Source of the DNA: Rhynchopus sp. YZ270_cl-10 | Taxonomy: Eukaryota > Euglenozoa > Diplonemea > Diplonemida > Diplonemidae | Assembly (NCBI GenBank): GCA_964035575.1 | Contig: OZ037875.1 | Span: 806,001 to 870,000 of the forward strand | DNA: 64,000 bases | Direction of reading: 5' to 3' | Part shown: positions 42,891 through 53,825 of the stretch, piece by piece | Layout: the number at the start of each line of letters is the position of its first letter | Numbering within the stretch: position 1 is the first letter of the stretch | Notes under the pieces: generated by a model | The model's database searches: none | What the model was told of the DNA's origin: nothing | Seen by the model: the letters and a program-made list of their open reading frames with translations, nothing else | Made by a program: the position numbers and the translations under genes

Positions 42891-43370
42891 GGTGCTTCCC
42901 GGGGGGTGTGCATTTCACAAATTTTCACAAAATGTGACAAGTTTTCACAAATTTTCACAACACGAAAACCGCTACAAAATTGTGAAGGCTGGTGAAAAGT
43001 GGTGAAAAATTGTGAAAAAATGTGAAAAGTTGTGAATAGTTGTGAAAAGTTGTGAATTGATTTTTTTTTTTTTGTGTGCTTTTTTTTTGGGCGGGGTGGT
43101 GACCCACCCATTGAGGGGTACGCTGGGATTCACAAGATAGAACGTGATGTGGTGTACCTGTGTACTGTGTGATGTGCGGAAATGACGAGAACTTGTCCAT
43201 TTCGGCAAATTGACCCCACCACTGGCCGTACGGATTCCGGAAATGCAAATGCCGGCGTTTAAGAGCTTCACCAACGAGAGAAAAAAGGGTAGTGAAAAGT
43301 TGTGAATAGTTGTGAAAAGTTGTGAATTGAATTGAAAATTTGTGAAATGCATACCCCCCCGGGAAGCACC
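42891..43370. mobile_element. 480-bp TIR element, GGTGCTTCCCGGG family
   Basis: Ends of about 36 bp are inverted repeats (GGTGCTTCCCGGGGGG, then TGCATTTCACAAATTTTC). Inside are runs of GTTGTGAAAA in both orientations and a CCACCACTGGCC segment related to 63.5 kb. No coding region. Confidence 0.75.
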
Positions 43371-43612
43371 AGTTTTTGCAAACTTGGAAAAACCACCGTC
43401 TTGTCACAACGTATATCTACGCGACACCCACCCTCTCCCGCCCTGCTTGTTTCCATTTCGCGCCTTCTATTCAGTAGAATAGTTAGTATATGAAACAGCA
43501 TTTTGCGGTCTACGTTGAGATGCGTGCAGCCTCCCTCCTCCCCCCTGCCAACACTGCCACCATAAGGATATCCAGAACCTCTCACAAAGAACACAAAAAA
43601 AAAAAAGCAAAG

Positions 43613-44854
43613 ATGAGCGACGTTGAGACCAAGCCGCTGCTTCAGGTATGAAGGGGAAGATCAAAAAGGGTAATCACGTTTTTTTTTTCCCGCTTCTTTT
43701 TCCATAGCATTCCACCCCGCGGATAGGCGCGGATAGGTCCGGATAGGACCGTACAGGCCAAACCCCACCTATTTTCCCCATACATCTGGGTACTGGGTAC
43801 CTGGGAAAACGCGTACACTTTTTCGCGATAACACGTATACTCTTTGTGTACGTGTTATCGCAAATGGAAACAAAAAGTATACGTGTTATCGCAATTTACC
43901 CAAAAAAAAATAGCATTTCTGAGAACAGCAGTTCTACAACTCGGGACAGTACTTTCACCCCCCCCCCCCCCCCCCCTCTGTTCTCCTCTTGTACCACCAT
44001 CACGATCCACAGGAGGAGGACCAGGCTGAGGGCCAGGCACAGGAGAACCCACAGAAGAAGGCAAAGAAGCTGCGCAAGACAAAGGCCAGCACGAAGAAGG
44101 ACGACGACGACGACGACTGGGAGGACGTGGAGGAGGACGAGGAGGACGAAGAGGACAGTGAGGACAGCGCGGAGGAGAGTGAGGAGGAAAGTGAGGAGGA
44201 GAGCGAAGAGAGCGACGATGACGAGGAGCCTGTACGCAAGCGTCTCGCCGCGAAGACAGGTGAGGACGACGAAGGCGAGGCTGCGGAAGGTTACGTCAGC
44301 CCACCTGAATCCTACGACGACGATGCCATGGACCACCTTGCGGAGGTCTGCATGTACGCAAACATGAACACAAGGTACACCCATTTATGCTTCCTATTCC
44401 TTAGAAACCAATAAGAAAGTTCAGATTATACGCATTTATCTCTGCCACCCGATTTTCACGTACCCGCGCTACACCATGTACATGCTTGAACACCACATCG
44501 TACCAAAATTACGAACTCCGGCTGGGGAAAATACATCATCCCTGACAACAATCTTGTGGAAACCAGCGCAGCTGATGCGATAACGAATGTGATCAAGGTG
44601 ACTAAGCACGGAGAGGCTTAGGATCGTCTTACAAAACTTTTCTTTATTTCCTTTTGAATCTGCATTAAAATATAAAAAGCAAACAGACAAACAACCCACA
44701 ACACAACAGACTTGACGAAGACGAATCCGACGCAGAGGAACGTATGGCACTGGAAGAACAAGCAATCCTCGATCGCGTCGGCCGCGACGTCGAAGACAAG
44801 CAGCAAGAAGCCCTGGAGGAGGAAGCCCTCGCTGAGATGATGGGCACCGAGTAG
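43613..44854 (+). CDS. Small acidic disordered protein, three exons
   Basis: Exons 43613-43645, 44013-44374 and 44710-44854 join in frame (second junction within an Arg codon) to give 179 residues, MSDVETKPLLQ to EMMGTE. After a short Lys-rich patch (KKAKKLRKTKASTKK) comes a very acidic tract of Asp/Glu/Ser (about residues 43-85). A segment YVSPPESYDDDAMDHLAEV and a Glu-rich helix (RMALEEQAILDRV) follow. Acidic tracts of this kind are typical of histone chaperones or nucleolar factors, but nothing more specific can be said. A second open block within intron 2 (about 44505-44597) lacks an acceptor and was left out. Confidence 0.7.
43825..43892. repeat. Three-arm palindrome in intron
   Basis: GCGATAACACGTATAC (43825-43840) is followed by its reverse complement twice: 43846-43861 (one mismatch) and 43877-43892 (exact). 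The pair can form alternative hairpins within the first intron. Confidence 0.8.
44595..44642 (+). repeat. R1 hairpin in intron
   Basis: CTAAGC, 8-nt loop ACGGAGAG, GCTTAG, then GATCGTCTTACAAAAC; lies in intron 44375-44709. Confidence 0.85.
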
Positions 44855-45999
44855 GACGCCATCTGGGATGTGCTTTTTGCACATTCTCTTGAATAATCCG
44901 ATTGTATCGAGGTGTATTGCCAACTACCATTAAAGTGAAGTATGGGCGGTTCATCTTATAAACTTTTCTCCTTTTCCACTCTGTCCATCTGTTTCTTGCT
45001 GAACGAACAGTCAAAAATATTCAAAAAAAAGTTTCTCCGAGACTCATTTTGTATTCAAAAGTGTTGGTGTTTTAGCCAACCTACAGACCCCCTAGCGTAT
45101 CCTATTTTGAGGGAAGATGGGCAAGCAGGAAGCGGAGGTGGAGGGTGGGGGGGTAAACAAACAGGAACGAAGGTTTCTTTACAGACACACACACACCCCA
45201 GCTCCCGACTCTTGCTTTTTTCTTGCCCATTTTTTTCTATTCTTATCCACAACGCTAATTGAGAAAAAAACGCATCTTCTTTCAGGATCAAAAAATACCG
45301 ACTTTTTTCCCTTTGAAACTTGGTTCATATTCTTTTGTTTCTAAGATTTCTTCTTCTTTTTTTATTTTTCAAAAAATTCAAAAATTCAAACAAAAAAAGA
45401 ACAACATGGCATGATGATGGAAAAGGGATGGGAAGGGGAGGGAATTCTTCACCCTATGGGTTCACGTTCATGAGGTCCCTTTTTCTTCCATCTTTGATTT
45501 ATTTACTACCAACGTTGTGTGCAGTCACAACCCTGTGGTTAGTACCATTTTGGGTATTCAGTGGCCACGCACTCCCAAAAAGGATATTCGTGTACTGTTT
45601 AGTCCACGGTTCCTCTTTTTTTTGTTTTATTTTATTTTGCCGTTGCCTGACCTACCAAGAAGTTTTTAGTCTGTTTACCCCCCCTTTTTTTTATTTCTTT
45701 TTGCGACTCCCCCGTCTATATTCAAAAAACAAAAAAAAACTGTGTGTGCTTCAATGCTTTCAATTGCCGCAACCACTTCAAAAGAGAACAAAACCCCCCC
45801 ACCCCCAACCCTTTTTTCTCCTCCCCCTCCCTTCCCCCCTCAACCTATTTGCCTTTCTTTTTTTCCAGCGTTTTTGGTGACATCGTGCCTGAAATTCTAG
45901 AATTTAATTTCTATTTTATCAAAATAATCCCCCTCAACCTCTCCCCCCGCCTCAGTATCACAAAAAAACAATACCGTCCTTTTTGGGGACGCATATAAA
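44855..45999. other. Intergenic stretch before nucleoporin
   Basis: About 1.15 kb. An R1 tail (TTCATCTTATAAACTTTTC, about 44949-44968) is the only repeat. The rest is T-rich with a long pyrimidine leader ahead of 46000. No gene seen. Confidence 0.65.
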
Positions 46000-48900
46000 A
46001 TGGCGGGTGTTATGGGGACTGTGATGAATGCTATTGGGTATTTGAGTGGGAAGGGGGAGGAGAGCACACGCAACCACGACACCTCAGCTGCCGCACCTAC
46101 ATTCGACCCCTTCCGCCCCGCAGCCGTCCCTGACACGGCACACTCCCCACCAGCACAGTTTGGCCGTCTCTCCTACGGCTCGGCCGCAGCGTTTGCACCC
46201 ATGCAGCCAACAGGGTACTCCTCTGGTCGTGCGCCGATGCACTCTGCAGGGGCAACGTCGTGGCAGGACACCTCGAAGGTCGCAGAACAGCAGCTCGAAA
46301 TCGAATGCCTGCGGCGGCAGCTGGAAGAGCAGACCCGTTCGTTGACGTCGACAGCAAAACAGTTGAAAGCGTCGAAAGGGATTATCAACGATAAGGATAA
46401 GAAGCTTGTTGCATTGCGAGAGGAGAATGCACGGCTGAAGCGTCGTAGGGAGGACGACGTGACGGTGATGCCGTCCACAAAAAGACGTAGGGGGGAGAAG
46501 GCTGCGATCCCGGTTGGGAACAGTTGCTACGACAACTCCGACTATGTGATGGGCATGCTCCGCAAGATGACGGCGCCGGCTGCCTTCATCTCGCCACCCA
46601 AGGCATCTCTCGCTGCGCCCGTGGGCAGTGCTGCGCTCTCAGCAGACTGGATCAGCCGTGCCTCAGCAGCCAAGGAGACCCCAGCAATACCCGCGGCCTC
46701 AACCACAGAGCAGTCCGTTGTGTCGCTCCCCATAACAGAGTATGTGATTTTTAAAAAAGGGCAAAAGAAAAAAAGAAGAACAAATGCGTTAGATTCCAGC
46801 TGTCTCTACGCTCTTTGGGGATTGAGTGAGGTTTGCAGAAATTTGGCATAAGTTTGGGTATTTTTTCTCTGGGCAGAGTCGGCCTGACAACCATGGATGC
46901 AATTTGGCTGACACCGTATTCGTACAAATTATGGACCGTAATAATATTCGACCTTTTCAACATATATATATTTTTCTGGCCTTTTTATGGTCGAACATTT
47001 TTACGAATACGGCAGTGGATATTGTATTTGCACCACCTCCTCCTCCTCCTCCTCCTCACAGAACACGTTCAGGAGAGCCTGACAAGGCAAAGGACACACC
47101 TTCTGAGACCACCTTCTCCTTCGACAAGCCTGTTGAGGCCAAGCCCATCACCTTCGGAGACATTGAGATCAAGAAGCCGTCTATTAAGTTCAGCCTTGGG
47201 GACAACAAGGCTGATGAGACACCGGCGCCTTCTTCGTTTGGCGGATTTGGGTTGTCTGCAGACAAGACGGAGACCACTGCTGCGACTCCTGCGTCTGGCT
47301 TCGGTACGGACAAATCCGACGCCCCTGCGCCTTCCTTTGGCGGCTTTGGAAGCTTTGGTGGAGACAAAACCGACAAAACCGACGCCCCGACACCTTCCTT
47401 CGGTGGCTTCGGTGCTGACAAAACCGAAAAAACCGACGACAAACCTACACCCTCATTTGGCGGCTTCGGCAGCGTCACGGATAAACCAAAGACGGACACT
47501 CCTTCCTTCGGTGGATTTGGGGGAGATAAGGAAGACTCCACTCCTGCCTTTGGGTTTGGTGACAAAACGGAGACATCTACACCTTCGTTCGGTGGGTTCG
47601 GAGCTGACAAAAAGGACGACACCCCAGGGTTCGGAGGCTTGTCGTTCGGAGCAACCGAGGATAAGAAAGACGACAAAAAGGAGGTTCCACTGCCCAGCTT
47701 CGGCACTGCGTTTGGTGCAACCAAAACCGATCCCGCAAGCACCGGATTCGGCGCGGCTGCTTCCTTCGATGCGCCGTCCAAGCCGCTCACCTTCGGAAGC
47801 ACTCCAGCAGACACCACCACCACCACCACCACCACCACTACCACTACCCCCGCCTTTTGCTCTTTCGCAGACAAAGCACCTGAAACATCTGTTTTTGGAA
47901 ATCCATCATCAGGCGACGACGTTGCCATCGATTTTGAAGACGGTTTTGCAGATAACGCCCACGACGATGATGATGAGAAGGAGGAGGACGCCAAGCCCGC
48001 CACCACCACCACCACCACATCCTTTGGCGGCTTTGGCTCCTTTGGAGCCAGCTCCTCTGAGACCACGACGGGTGGTGGGTTTGGGATGTTTGGTGCTTCT
48101 ACAACAGCAGCTTCGACCACCCCTCCAGCATTCTCAGGGCTCGGTGGAGGGTTCACCGCACCACCGAAGAAGGAAAAGAAGGACGACGAAGAGAAGAAGG
48201 AGTCTACAGGGTTCTCCTTCTCCACCGCAGCTCCCCCGGCCACCCCTGCTGGTGCGTTTGGCAGTGCGGCTACGCCAGCGGCAACAACAACAACAACAAC
48301 AACAACAACAACCGATAGTGGATTTGGAAACTCTGGGGGTTTTTTTAATACGTCAGGAGGAGACGATGTTGTGCCTGATGACGATGGGTTTGCGGATAAT
48401 GCCTATGACGAGGATGAAGAGGAGGAGAAGGAGAAGGCGGATGGAGGTGCAGCGGCTGCCCCAGCGACTTCGACGTGGGGTGCGACATTCGGTGCGACAG
48501 CTACGACGTCGGCATCGACAGGAGGGGGGTTTGACTTTTCAAGCTTTGGGAAAACAGATGCGGCAGGATCAGCGTCGTCTGGAGCAGCATCGAGCTCGAG
48601 CGGGGGGTTCTCCTTTGGCAGCGCCGCAGGTGCAGCAACGACATCTTCGACCGGGTTCGCTGGAGGCTTCAACTTTGGTTCCACAATAACGTCAACTACT
48701 CCTGCGTTCGCGTATGTTTTTGAGGGTTTTTTTTTTAATTTTGTAAATTAAAAGTGCCCACGATTGGTACTTGAGTGGCTGAAACCTCGCGAAAACACCA
48801 TCATTGTCATTTTTTTGCCCTCCCGTGGTTCATAGGTTAATTGTTATGTTTTTTTTTTTTTCTCTTCAAATCACAGGTTTGGTGCGGCAGACAGCGCAGC

Positions 48901-49439
48901 AACACCAGCAGCAGCGCCAGCAGCAGAAGGGTATGTGCACGGTAGAAGGGGGGCGGGGAATTTTACTAGGTCAGGACAATGTAGGGATTGACAGATTGAG
49001 AGCTTTTTCTCAATGCAATTGTGTGGTGCATATGAGGGGTTTTATTTTTACTGTGGGAATGACGTCAATCTCGTACTCCTTCTATTTGCTCTCTTTTAAG
49101 GATCCTGTGAAGAATAACCGTGGCTGCTATCTAGTGATAGTAGTCTATCGTCAAACAAAAGTTTTATTTTGCTTCTATCAACTTAGAGGGGAAGATAGAG
49201 TTGCGGGGACGTTCTTTCTATACTCCAATGGAGAAAAATTTTTTTACTCGCCCCCTTCCCTTGCAAAAATAGCAACTCTCATTGAAAACTGGCAACACCT
49301 TTTGTTGTCTATAACATTAAAAAGTTTTGCTTCTATACAACTTCACTTTGTTTTTTTTCCACACGTTTTCTTCATTTTGACATTCCTCACAAACAGATCC
49401 GATCCGTTTTCGTTTAAAAGGAAATTTACAGCCAAATAA
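46000..49439 (+). CDS. FG-repeat nucleoporin with N-terminal amphipathic helix
   Basis: Exons 46000-46739, 47062-48711, 48877-48930 and 49397-49439 join in frame to give 828 residues. FG nucleoporins form the selective barrier of the nuclear pore. The first residues, MAGVMGTVMNAIGYLSG, look like a membrane-binding amphipathic helix, as at the N-terminus of Nup153 or yeast Nup1/Nup60. A coiled coil follows (about 95-145), then basic clusters (LKRRRED, TKRRRGEK) that could serve as nuclear localisation signals. From about residue 280 onward there are dozens of FGGFG/SFG units separated by Asp/Lys/Thr-rich spacers, with two acidic DGFADNA(Y/H)D motifs. The C-terminus is basic (FSFKRKFTAK). A basket-type nucleoporin is the best reading. 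Intron 3 holds R4. Confidence 0.88.
49088..49162 (+). repeat. R4 repeat, uninterrupted copy
   Basis: CTCTTTTAAGGATCCT, then GGCTGCTATCTAGTGATAG and TAGTCTATCGTCAAAC. It lies in intron 48931-49396 and shows the state of the 57.8-58.3 kb copy before the MITE split it. Confidence 0.85.
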
Positions 49440-49803
49440 GGTAACGTCTCCTGCATATAATGGTACGGAGTGGGGGGTGAGTGGGGGCGGGGAGGGAGGG
49501 AGGTGGGGGACTAGGGGGGGTAATCAATTGGGTGTCCCAATCACGATGGTGGGTTTAGTATAGTTGCCATGTGGACAGTCTTCACTGTCTAGTGTCACCT
49601 TTTTTGGGGGAAATGTTGAGGACAGCAAAAAAGTAAACTTTCTGGCTTCGGCCGGCCATTGACCACAGATCTGCATCCAACTGAGTGATTGTCGACAAGA
49701 TTTTTAAAAAAAAAAGGCTTTGGCCAACATTGAGTACAGACCCTAGGTTCCCCAAGCGGGTTCTTAGGCGATTGTTGGCATAACAAAAAGAGAAAAAGTA
49801 GTT

Positions 49804-49855
49804 ATCGTGGAGCACACTCTAAAGTGGCTACACTAATACAACCAGGTTTTCAAAA
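49804..49855 (+). repeat. R3 repeat copy
   Basis: GTGGAGCACACTCTAAAGTG, then GCTACACTAATACAACCAGG. A scrap, TCCTCGGGTG, recurs at about 49869. Confidence 0.8.
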
Positions 49856-50031
49856 AAACAATCACAGCGTCCTCGGGTGCCAATATTTAAAAAAAAAAAA
49901 TAGGAGTGATATTGTCACGATCTGGCAACACACGAGAGAGAGGGCAACACTGCCATTTTTTTTTTTAAATTCATCTTCAAAAAAAGACAATAAATAAAAC
50001 GAGATGGGGGGAAATTTTTTTTTTTGTGATC

Positions 50032-50080
50032 AAAGGCAACCAAGCATGAGAGGCTTAGGTTCTTCTGAGTAACAATTTTT
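50032..50080 (+). repeat. R1 degenerate copy
   Basis: CCAAGC, loop ATGAGAG, GCTTAGGTTCTTCTGAG; one stem pair has been lost. Confidence 0.7.
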
Positions 50081-50988
50081 CTTTTTTTTTTGGGGGGGGG
50101 GTCTGTTTCAGAACTTTAGATTTTTATTTTTACTTGTTTTGGTCGGGGCTGATGTCAAAATTCAAAATCATCTGGGTGTGGGGGGGACAGACAGTATGAG
50201 GCCTTAGTGGGTGGACAGCGTGTTGGTCACATACCATTCGATACGTTTGTAAATTTTATGGTTTATTTTTAATATGGGGTAAGAAGACAGTAAAGAATAT
50301 TGGAGCACAGGGAGAAGACAAAAAAAAGGTATTTTCCAAGATGTGTATGGGTCTATTTCAATGCTGTTATAATTTTGAAAAACAACAAAAAAAAGGAGAG
50401 AAGAAGCACATGAAAATGAAAAATCAGATAGCCGGATTTAGACGCGTGGGTGCGTTTTTTTACTGAGTCATATAATTGAGGTAAAAATGAAAACATGCAC
50501 CCACAAAGTGAAAATCTAGCCCCGATCTGTCATCTCAAACCGTAATTTTATTTTAGTCTGACTGACTTCGAAATAGTTTCCATGATAAATCAGTCAGATG
50601 AAAATAGAGAGAAAGACGGCTTGCGATCCGAGGCTATTCCGTGAGTGACTTTAGGGACAACAGAGCTTGCACAGGGTGGCAACTACACTATTCCAAAAAA
50701 ATTTTTCAAGTAAAGTATGAAAACCATTGCAAACACATGAGAGCGCGGACCTCTTTGCCGCGTGGTCTAAAAACTGGTTGTCAGGGGTCAAAAAAAAAGA
50801 TGGGGGGGAAAAAAAATTGAGAGAAAATGCAACTTCATGCAAGACATTCCTTCCCGTTTCCCATTTCATTTGCAAGAAAAAGAAGAAAAAAAAAAAATGG
50901 TACAAAAAAAGAGAGAAAACAGGAAATGCGTGTCTCTGTATGCATTTGCCTGATCGTTTGTGTTATCAACACAACATTTTTTTTTTTA

Positions 50989-52132
50989 TATATCATACAT
51001 TCCATGGTTCTCCGTATACTTTTTCATATTTTGCACTCAGAAATGTGAGATGCATATTTTTGATCGTCCGACCCCGCAATTGAACGTTTCGAAACGGCCG
51101 GATCCAAAGAAATAAAAATCCAGAAAAAAATTTTTTTCTTCAAAAAAAAATATCAAGGCGAGCGTATTTCTGTTTTGGCTCTCGGTGAGGTGGGTGTGTG
51201 ACATGTAATTTTTCCCCCCTGAAAACCAGCGGCAGTGAATTTCCGAGCTCCCCGCTTTTCACCATAAAAAAAATCGACCACTTTCGTGGAGTAGAAGTCA
51301 ATTTAAAGTGGCTCCACGGGTCTTTATACAGTAACGTATAGGGATTTCGGTGCATAAAAGGGGGGTCGGCTCCACCAAAAGTTGCGTACCGTGGAGTGTG
51401 TTTCCGGAATAAAAAAATGGTCGGAATTGAAAGATTTGTAAAAAATAAATCCAAAGAAAAAAAAATCGAAAACTTTCTTCAAAAAAAATCCAATTTAGAG
51501 ACGCCACTGTATGGCTACCCAAATAGGAGGTTTTCTTAAGGAAGTCCTTAAGGATACTGCATAGAAACGTGAAAAAAAGGGTTGGCTCCACCAAAAGTTG
51601 CATATCGTGGAGTGTGTTTCCGGGATAAAAAATGTGTCCGAATTGAAGGATTTGTAAAAAATAAATCCAAGGAAACAAAAACCGAAAACTTTATCCAAAA
51701 AGAAATCAATTTACAAACGCCACTGTGTTGCGACCCAAAGAGGAGTTTTTCCTTAAGGAAGTCCTTAAGAAACCTGCATAGAAATGTTCCCAAAGGGGGT
51801 ACCACAGCCAAAAATCACCTAACCAGCCACAGAGGCATAAAAAAAATCGTGCGACCCCGGAATTGAACGTTTTCGTAACCGATCTTTCCAAAGAAATAAA
51901 AATCGGGAAAGAAATCGGGGGAAAAATTTTATAAAAACCATGTGTCCACAGACAGTTCCATTTACGACTCAAGTCGTGAATTGTTGACCCCCAAAAATGG
52001 GCGGCAGTGAATTTCCGGATTGATCTGAAAAAATTCCGGGGTCGCACGATTTTTTTGGCGGATTTTTTATCACTTTAAAGTGGCTCCAAAAACAGGCTTT
52101 TCTATACGGAGAACCATGGAATGTATGATATA
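50989..52132. mobile_element. 1.14-kb TIR element with internal tandem duplication
   Basis: Perfect 30-bp terminal inverted repeats (TATATCATACATTCCATGGT onward, and the mirror at 52103-52132). The interior carries a second inverted layer (CGACCCCGCAATTGAACG against its relatives) and two head-to-tail copies of an about 212-bp unit (about 51369-51583 and 51584-51795) containing CCACCAAAAGTTGC and CCTTAAGGAAGTCCTTAAG. No transposase frame; non-autonomous. The perfect ends suggest youth. Confidence 0.85.
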
Positions 52133-52180
52133 GGTTGTCTAGACTACGAGGCTTAGGTTCATCCAATAAACCTTTCTTTA
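52133..52180 (+). repeat. R1 copy abutting the TIR element
   Basis: TAGACTACGAGGCTTAGG, then TTCATCCAATAAACC. The element end falls at or inside the R1 unit, so the element probably inserted there. Confidence 0.6.
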
Positions 52181-52643
52181 TTTTTTTTTTTTGCTTCTAT
52201 TTTGGAAAAACTGTGTCGCCGCTTTATCCCAGATTATCCTTGGGAAAAAACAAAAAAAACAGGCCAAAAAAAAGCAAACACAGCGACTCAGAAGAAAAAG
52301 CAAAACAAACAAAACAAAAAAAACAAACCAAAGACTAAAGAACACGCCATTTTTTTGAAGGTTATTGGGGGGGGTAATTTTTATTTCAAAAAAATATTAA
52401 AAAATCTGAATCACAACCCCCTTTTTGGTGGAAGGGGGAGCTTTTTCTGTCTCTTTCACTCTATATTTTATAAAAAAAACGCGCTTTTTTTTTTCTTCAA
52501 TTTTTCTCTCTCACCACCTCTCTCTCCTTCCCCTCTCCCCTCTCAACCCTCTTCAAAAACGTCAAAAAATAGTACACATATTTTTTTTTTTTTTAAATCC
52601 CATTTTTTTTCCCCGGGTGACATAACATCCCCTCCCCCAAAAA

Positions 52644-53825
52644 ATGATAATGCCAATTCTGTTTGTTTCGATAGTTAGTGGATTGGGCGAGGCACCTGCA
52701 TGCAAAGAGATGGAGCAGGACGGACACCTCCGCTTCCCTACCTCCGGAGAGACCTACGAAAACGACGCAAAAGAATGCTGGCGATTCACATGCCCTCAGA
52801 ATGGAAATATCGTTGCCTTCACGATTATCCGCATGGATTTGACTGCCCCCGATTTTCTTGATGTCTTTGAATCCAATTCTTCGACCCCTATCCTCCGTAT
52901 CCGCACCGAAACCGACTCTTTCTCCGCCACCCCTGATGTTACTCTTCAATTCGAATCGGATAGCTCCCTCACCTCCACCGGGTTTGAACTTGACTATCGT
53001 TGTACCGCCGCAACGCCTACCCCCGCCACCTCGGCACCAGAGGATGGATACCGCTACCCTTCGGGCTGCGTGAACTACACTGAGATGCCAGCTTCCCCAG
53101 GGGTGTCTGGGAGTATAACATACAATAACAACGAAGGAGAACAGTGTTGGGCATTGTTCTGCGAGAGAAAGGTGAATATTAGTGTACAACTCGATGGGAG
53201 TCAGGACAGCGAAGCGCTACGACTGTCCTGGAAGAATTCTAAGATGATGTGGGATACCACCCCCATCGTTGAAACGGTGTCTACCTATGCTGCCCCTGTG
53301 GTGTTGAGAACGATCCGGGCAGACCCGTCGTTGCATGCTGACTATTCAATTAAATACGCATGCGTCGATATTGATGATGGCATGGTGGTGATCAACGACA
53401 CATTCCCCGTAGCTGCGATTGTTGTCCCCTGCGCGTTGGCGGTGTTGATTGTGGTTGTCGCTGCGGTGTGGTATTGTACCAAAGGAAAAATTTTTTCGTG
53501 CTGCGCAGCAAAAGAGAAAAAGTATGATGTCGGGGAGCTAGGTGATGATGACGTATCGTTGCCGGAGTTGGAGCCGATTCCAGAAGGTGATGGAAACCCT
53601 GAGCATATGGTCTGTCCACTTACCCGCAAGCTTATTAATGATCCTGTTTCATGTGTGTGCTCCCCACCCCATTCCTTCGAATGTGAAGACCTTCACACCT
53701 TCGTTGCAAAGTTTCACTGCTGCCCGGTAGGGAGAAAACCCCTCTTAGAGTCGAATATCAGCAAAAATTCGCAACTAAAACGCGAAATTTTTGATTATGT
53801 TTGCGCAGCTGATTCGCCACCTTAA
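52644..53825 (+). CDS. Transmembrane U-box protein with CUB-like ectodomain (1)
   Basis: A 393-residue type I membrane protein. Signal peptide at 1-17 (MIMPILFVSIVSGLGEA). Two extracellular modules follow (about 19-125 and 138-250). Each has a first Cys, a CW-x3-C core (ECWRFTC; QCWALFC) and an end of form Y-x-C (LDYRC; IKYAC), which is CUB-like. A transmembrane span lies at about 256-278 (VAAIVVPCALAVLIVVVAAVW). The cytoplasmic part has a Cys-rich juxtamembrane stretch and an acidic linker, then a U-box (about 319-388: PEHMVCPLTRKLINDPVSC.., CCPVGRKPLL). U-boxes are RING-like E3 ubiquitin-ligase domains that recruit E2 enzymes. I infer a receptor-like ligase. The next gene on this strand is a longer paralogue. 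Confidence 0.88.
   Translation: MIMPILFVSIVSGLGEAPACKEMEQDGHLRFPTSGETYENDAKECWRFTCPQNGNIVAFTIIRMDLTAPDFLDVFESNSSTPILRIRTETDSFSATPDVTLQFESDSSLTSTGFELDYRCTAATPTPATSAPEDGYRYPSGCVNYTEMPASPGVSGSITYNNNEGEQCWALFCERKVNISVQLDGSQDSEALRLSWKNSKMMWDTTPIVETVSTYAAPVVLRTIRADPSLHADYSIKYACVDIDDGMVVINDTFPVAAIVVPCALAVLIVVVAAVWYCTKGKIFSCCAAKEKKYDVGELGDDDVSLPELEPIPEGDGNPEHMVCPLTRKLINDPVSCVCSPPHSFECEDLHTFVAKFHCCPVGRKPLLESNISKNSQLKREIFDYVCAADSPP

Larger units (their letters stand above)
42031..43612. other. Intergenic stretch with R2, R1b and a TIR element
   Basis: About 1.6 kb without a gene. It contains R2 (42322-42428), two R1b hairpins (about 42444-42470 and 42493-42520) and a 480-bp TIR element. Just upstream of the next gene there is a mixed pyrimidine-rich stretch. 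Confidence 0.7.
49440..52643. other. Gene-free repeat region before first U-box gene
   Basis: About 3.2 kb. It has R3 (49804-49855), R1 (50032-50080), a 1.14-kb TIR element, and another R1 directly abutting that element. The last 150 bases are pyrimidine-rich. No protein gene is supported. Confidence 0.7.

Noticed and set aside
44505-44597. Extra exon of the acidic-protein gene (NSGWGKYIIPDNN..)
   Set aside because: Reads well and ends in AAG/GTGACT, but there is no AG acceptor after the preceding in-frame stop. The flanking exons join in frame without it, and its end is shared with the R1 repeat at 40.8 kb.
45320-45880. 186-codon plus-strand frame
   Set aside because: Phe/Leu/Pro-rich translation of T- and C-rich leader DNA with no domain or credible start context.
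47056-48243. 395-codon minus-strand frame opposite the nucleoporin
   Set aside because: Mirror of the FG-repeat composition; the plus strand has the coherent FG pattern and matching splice sites.
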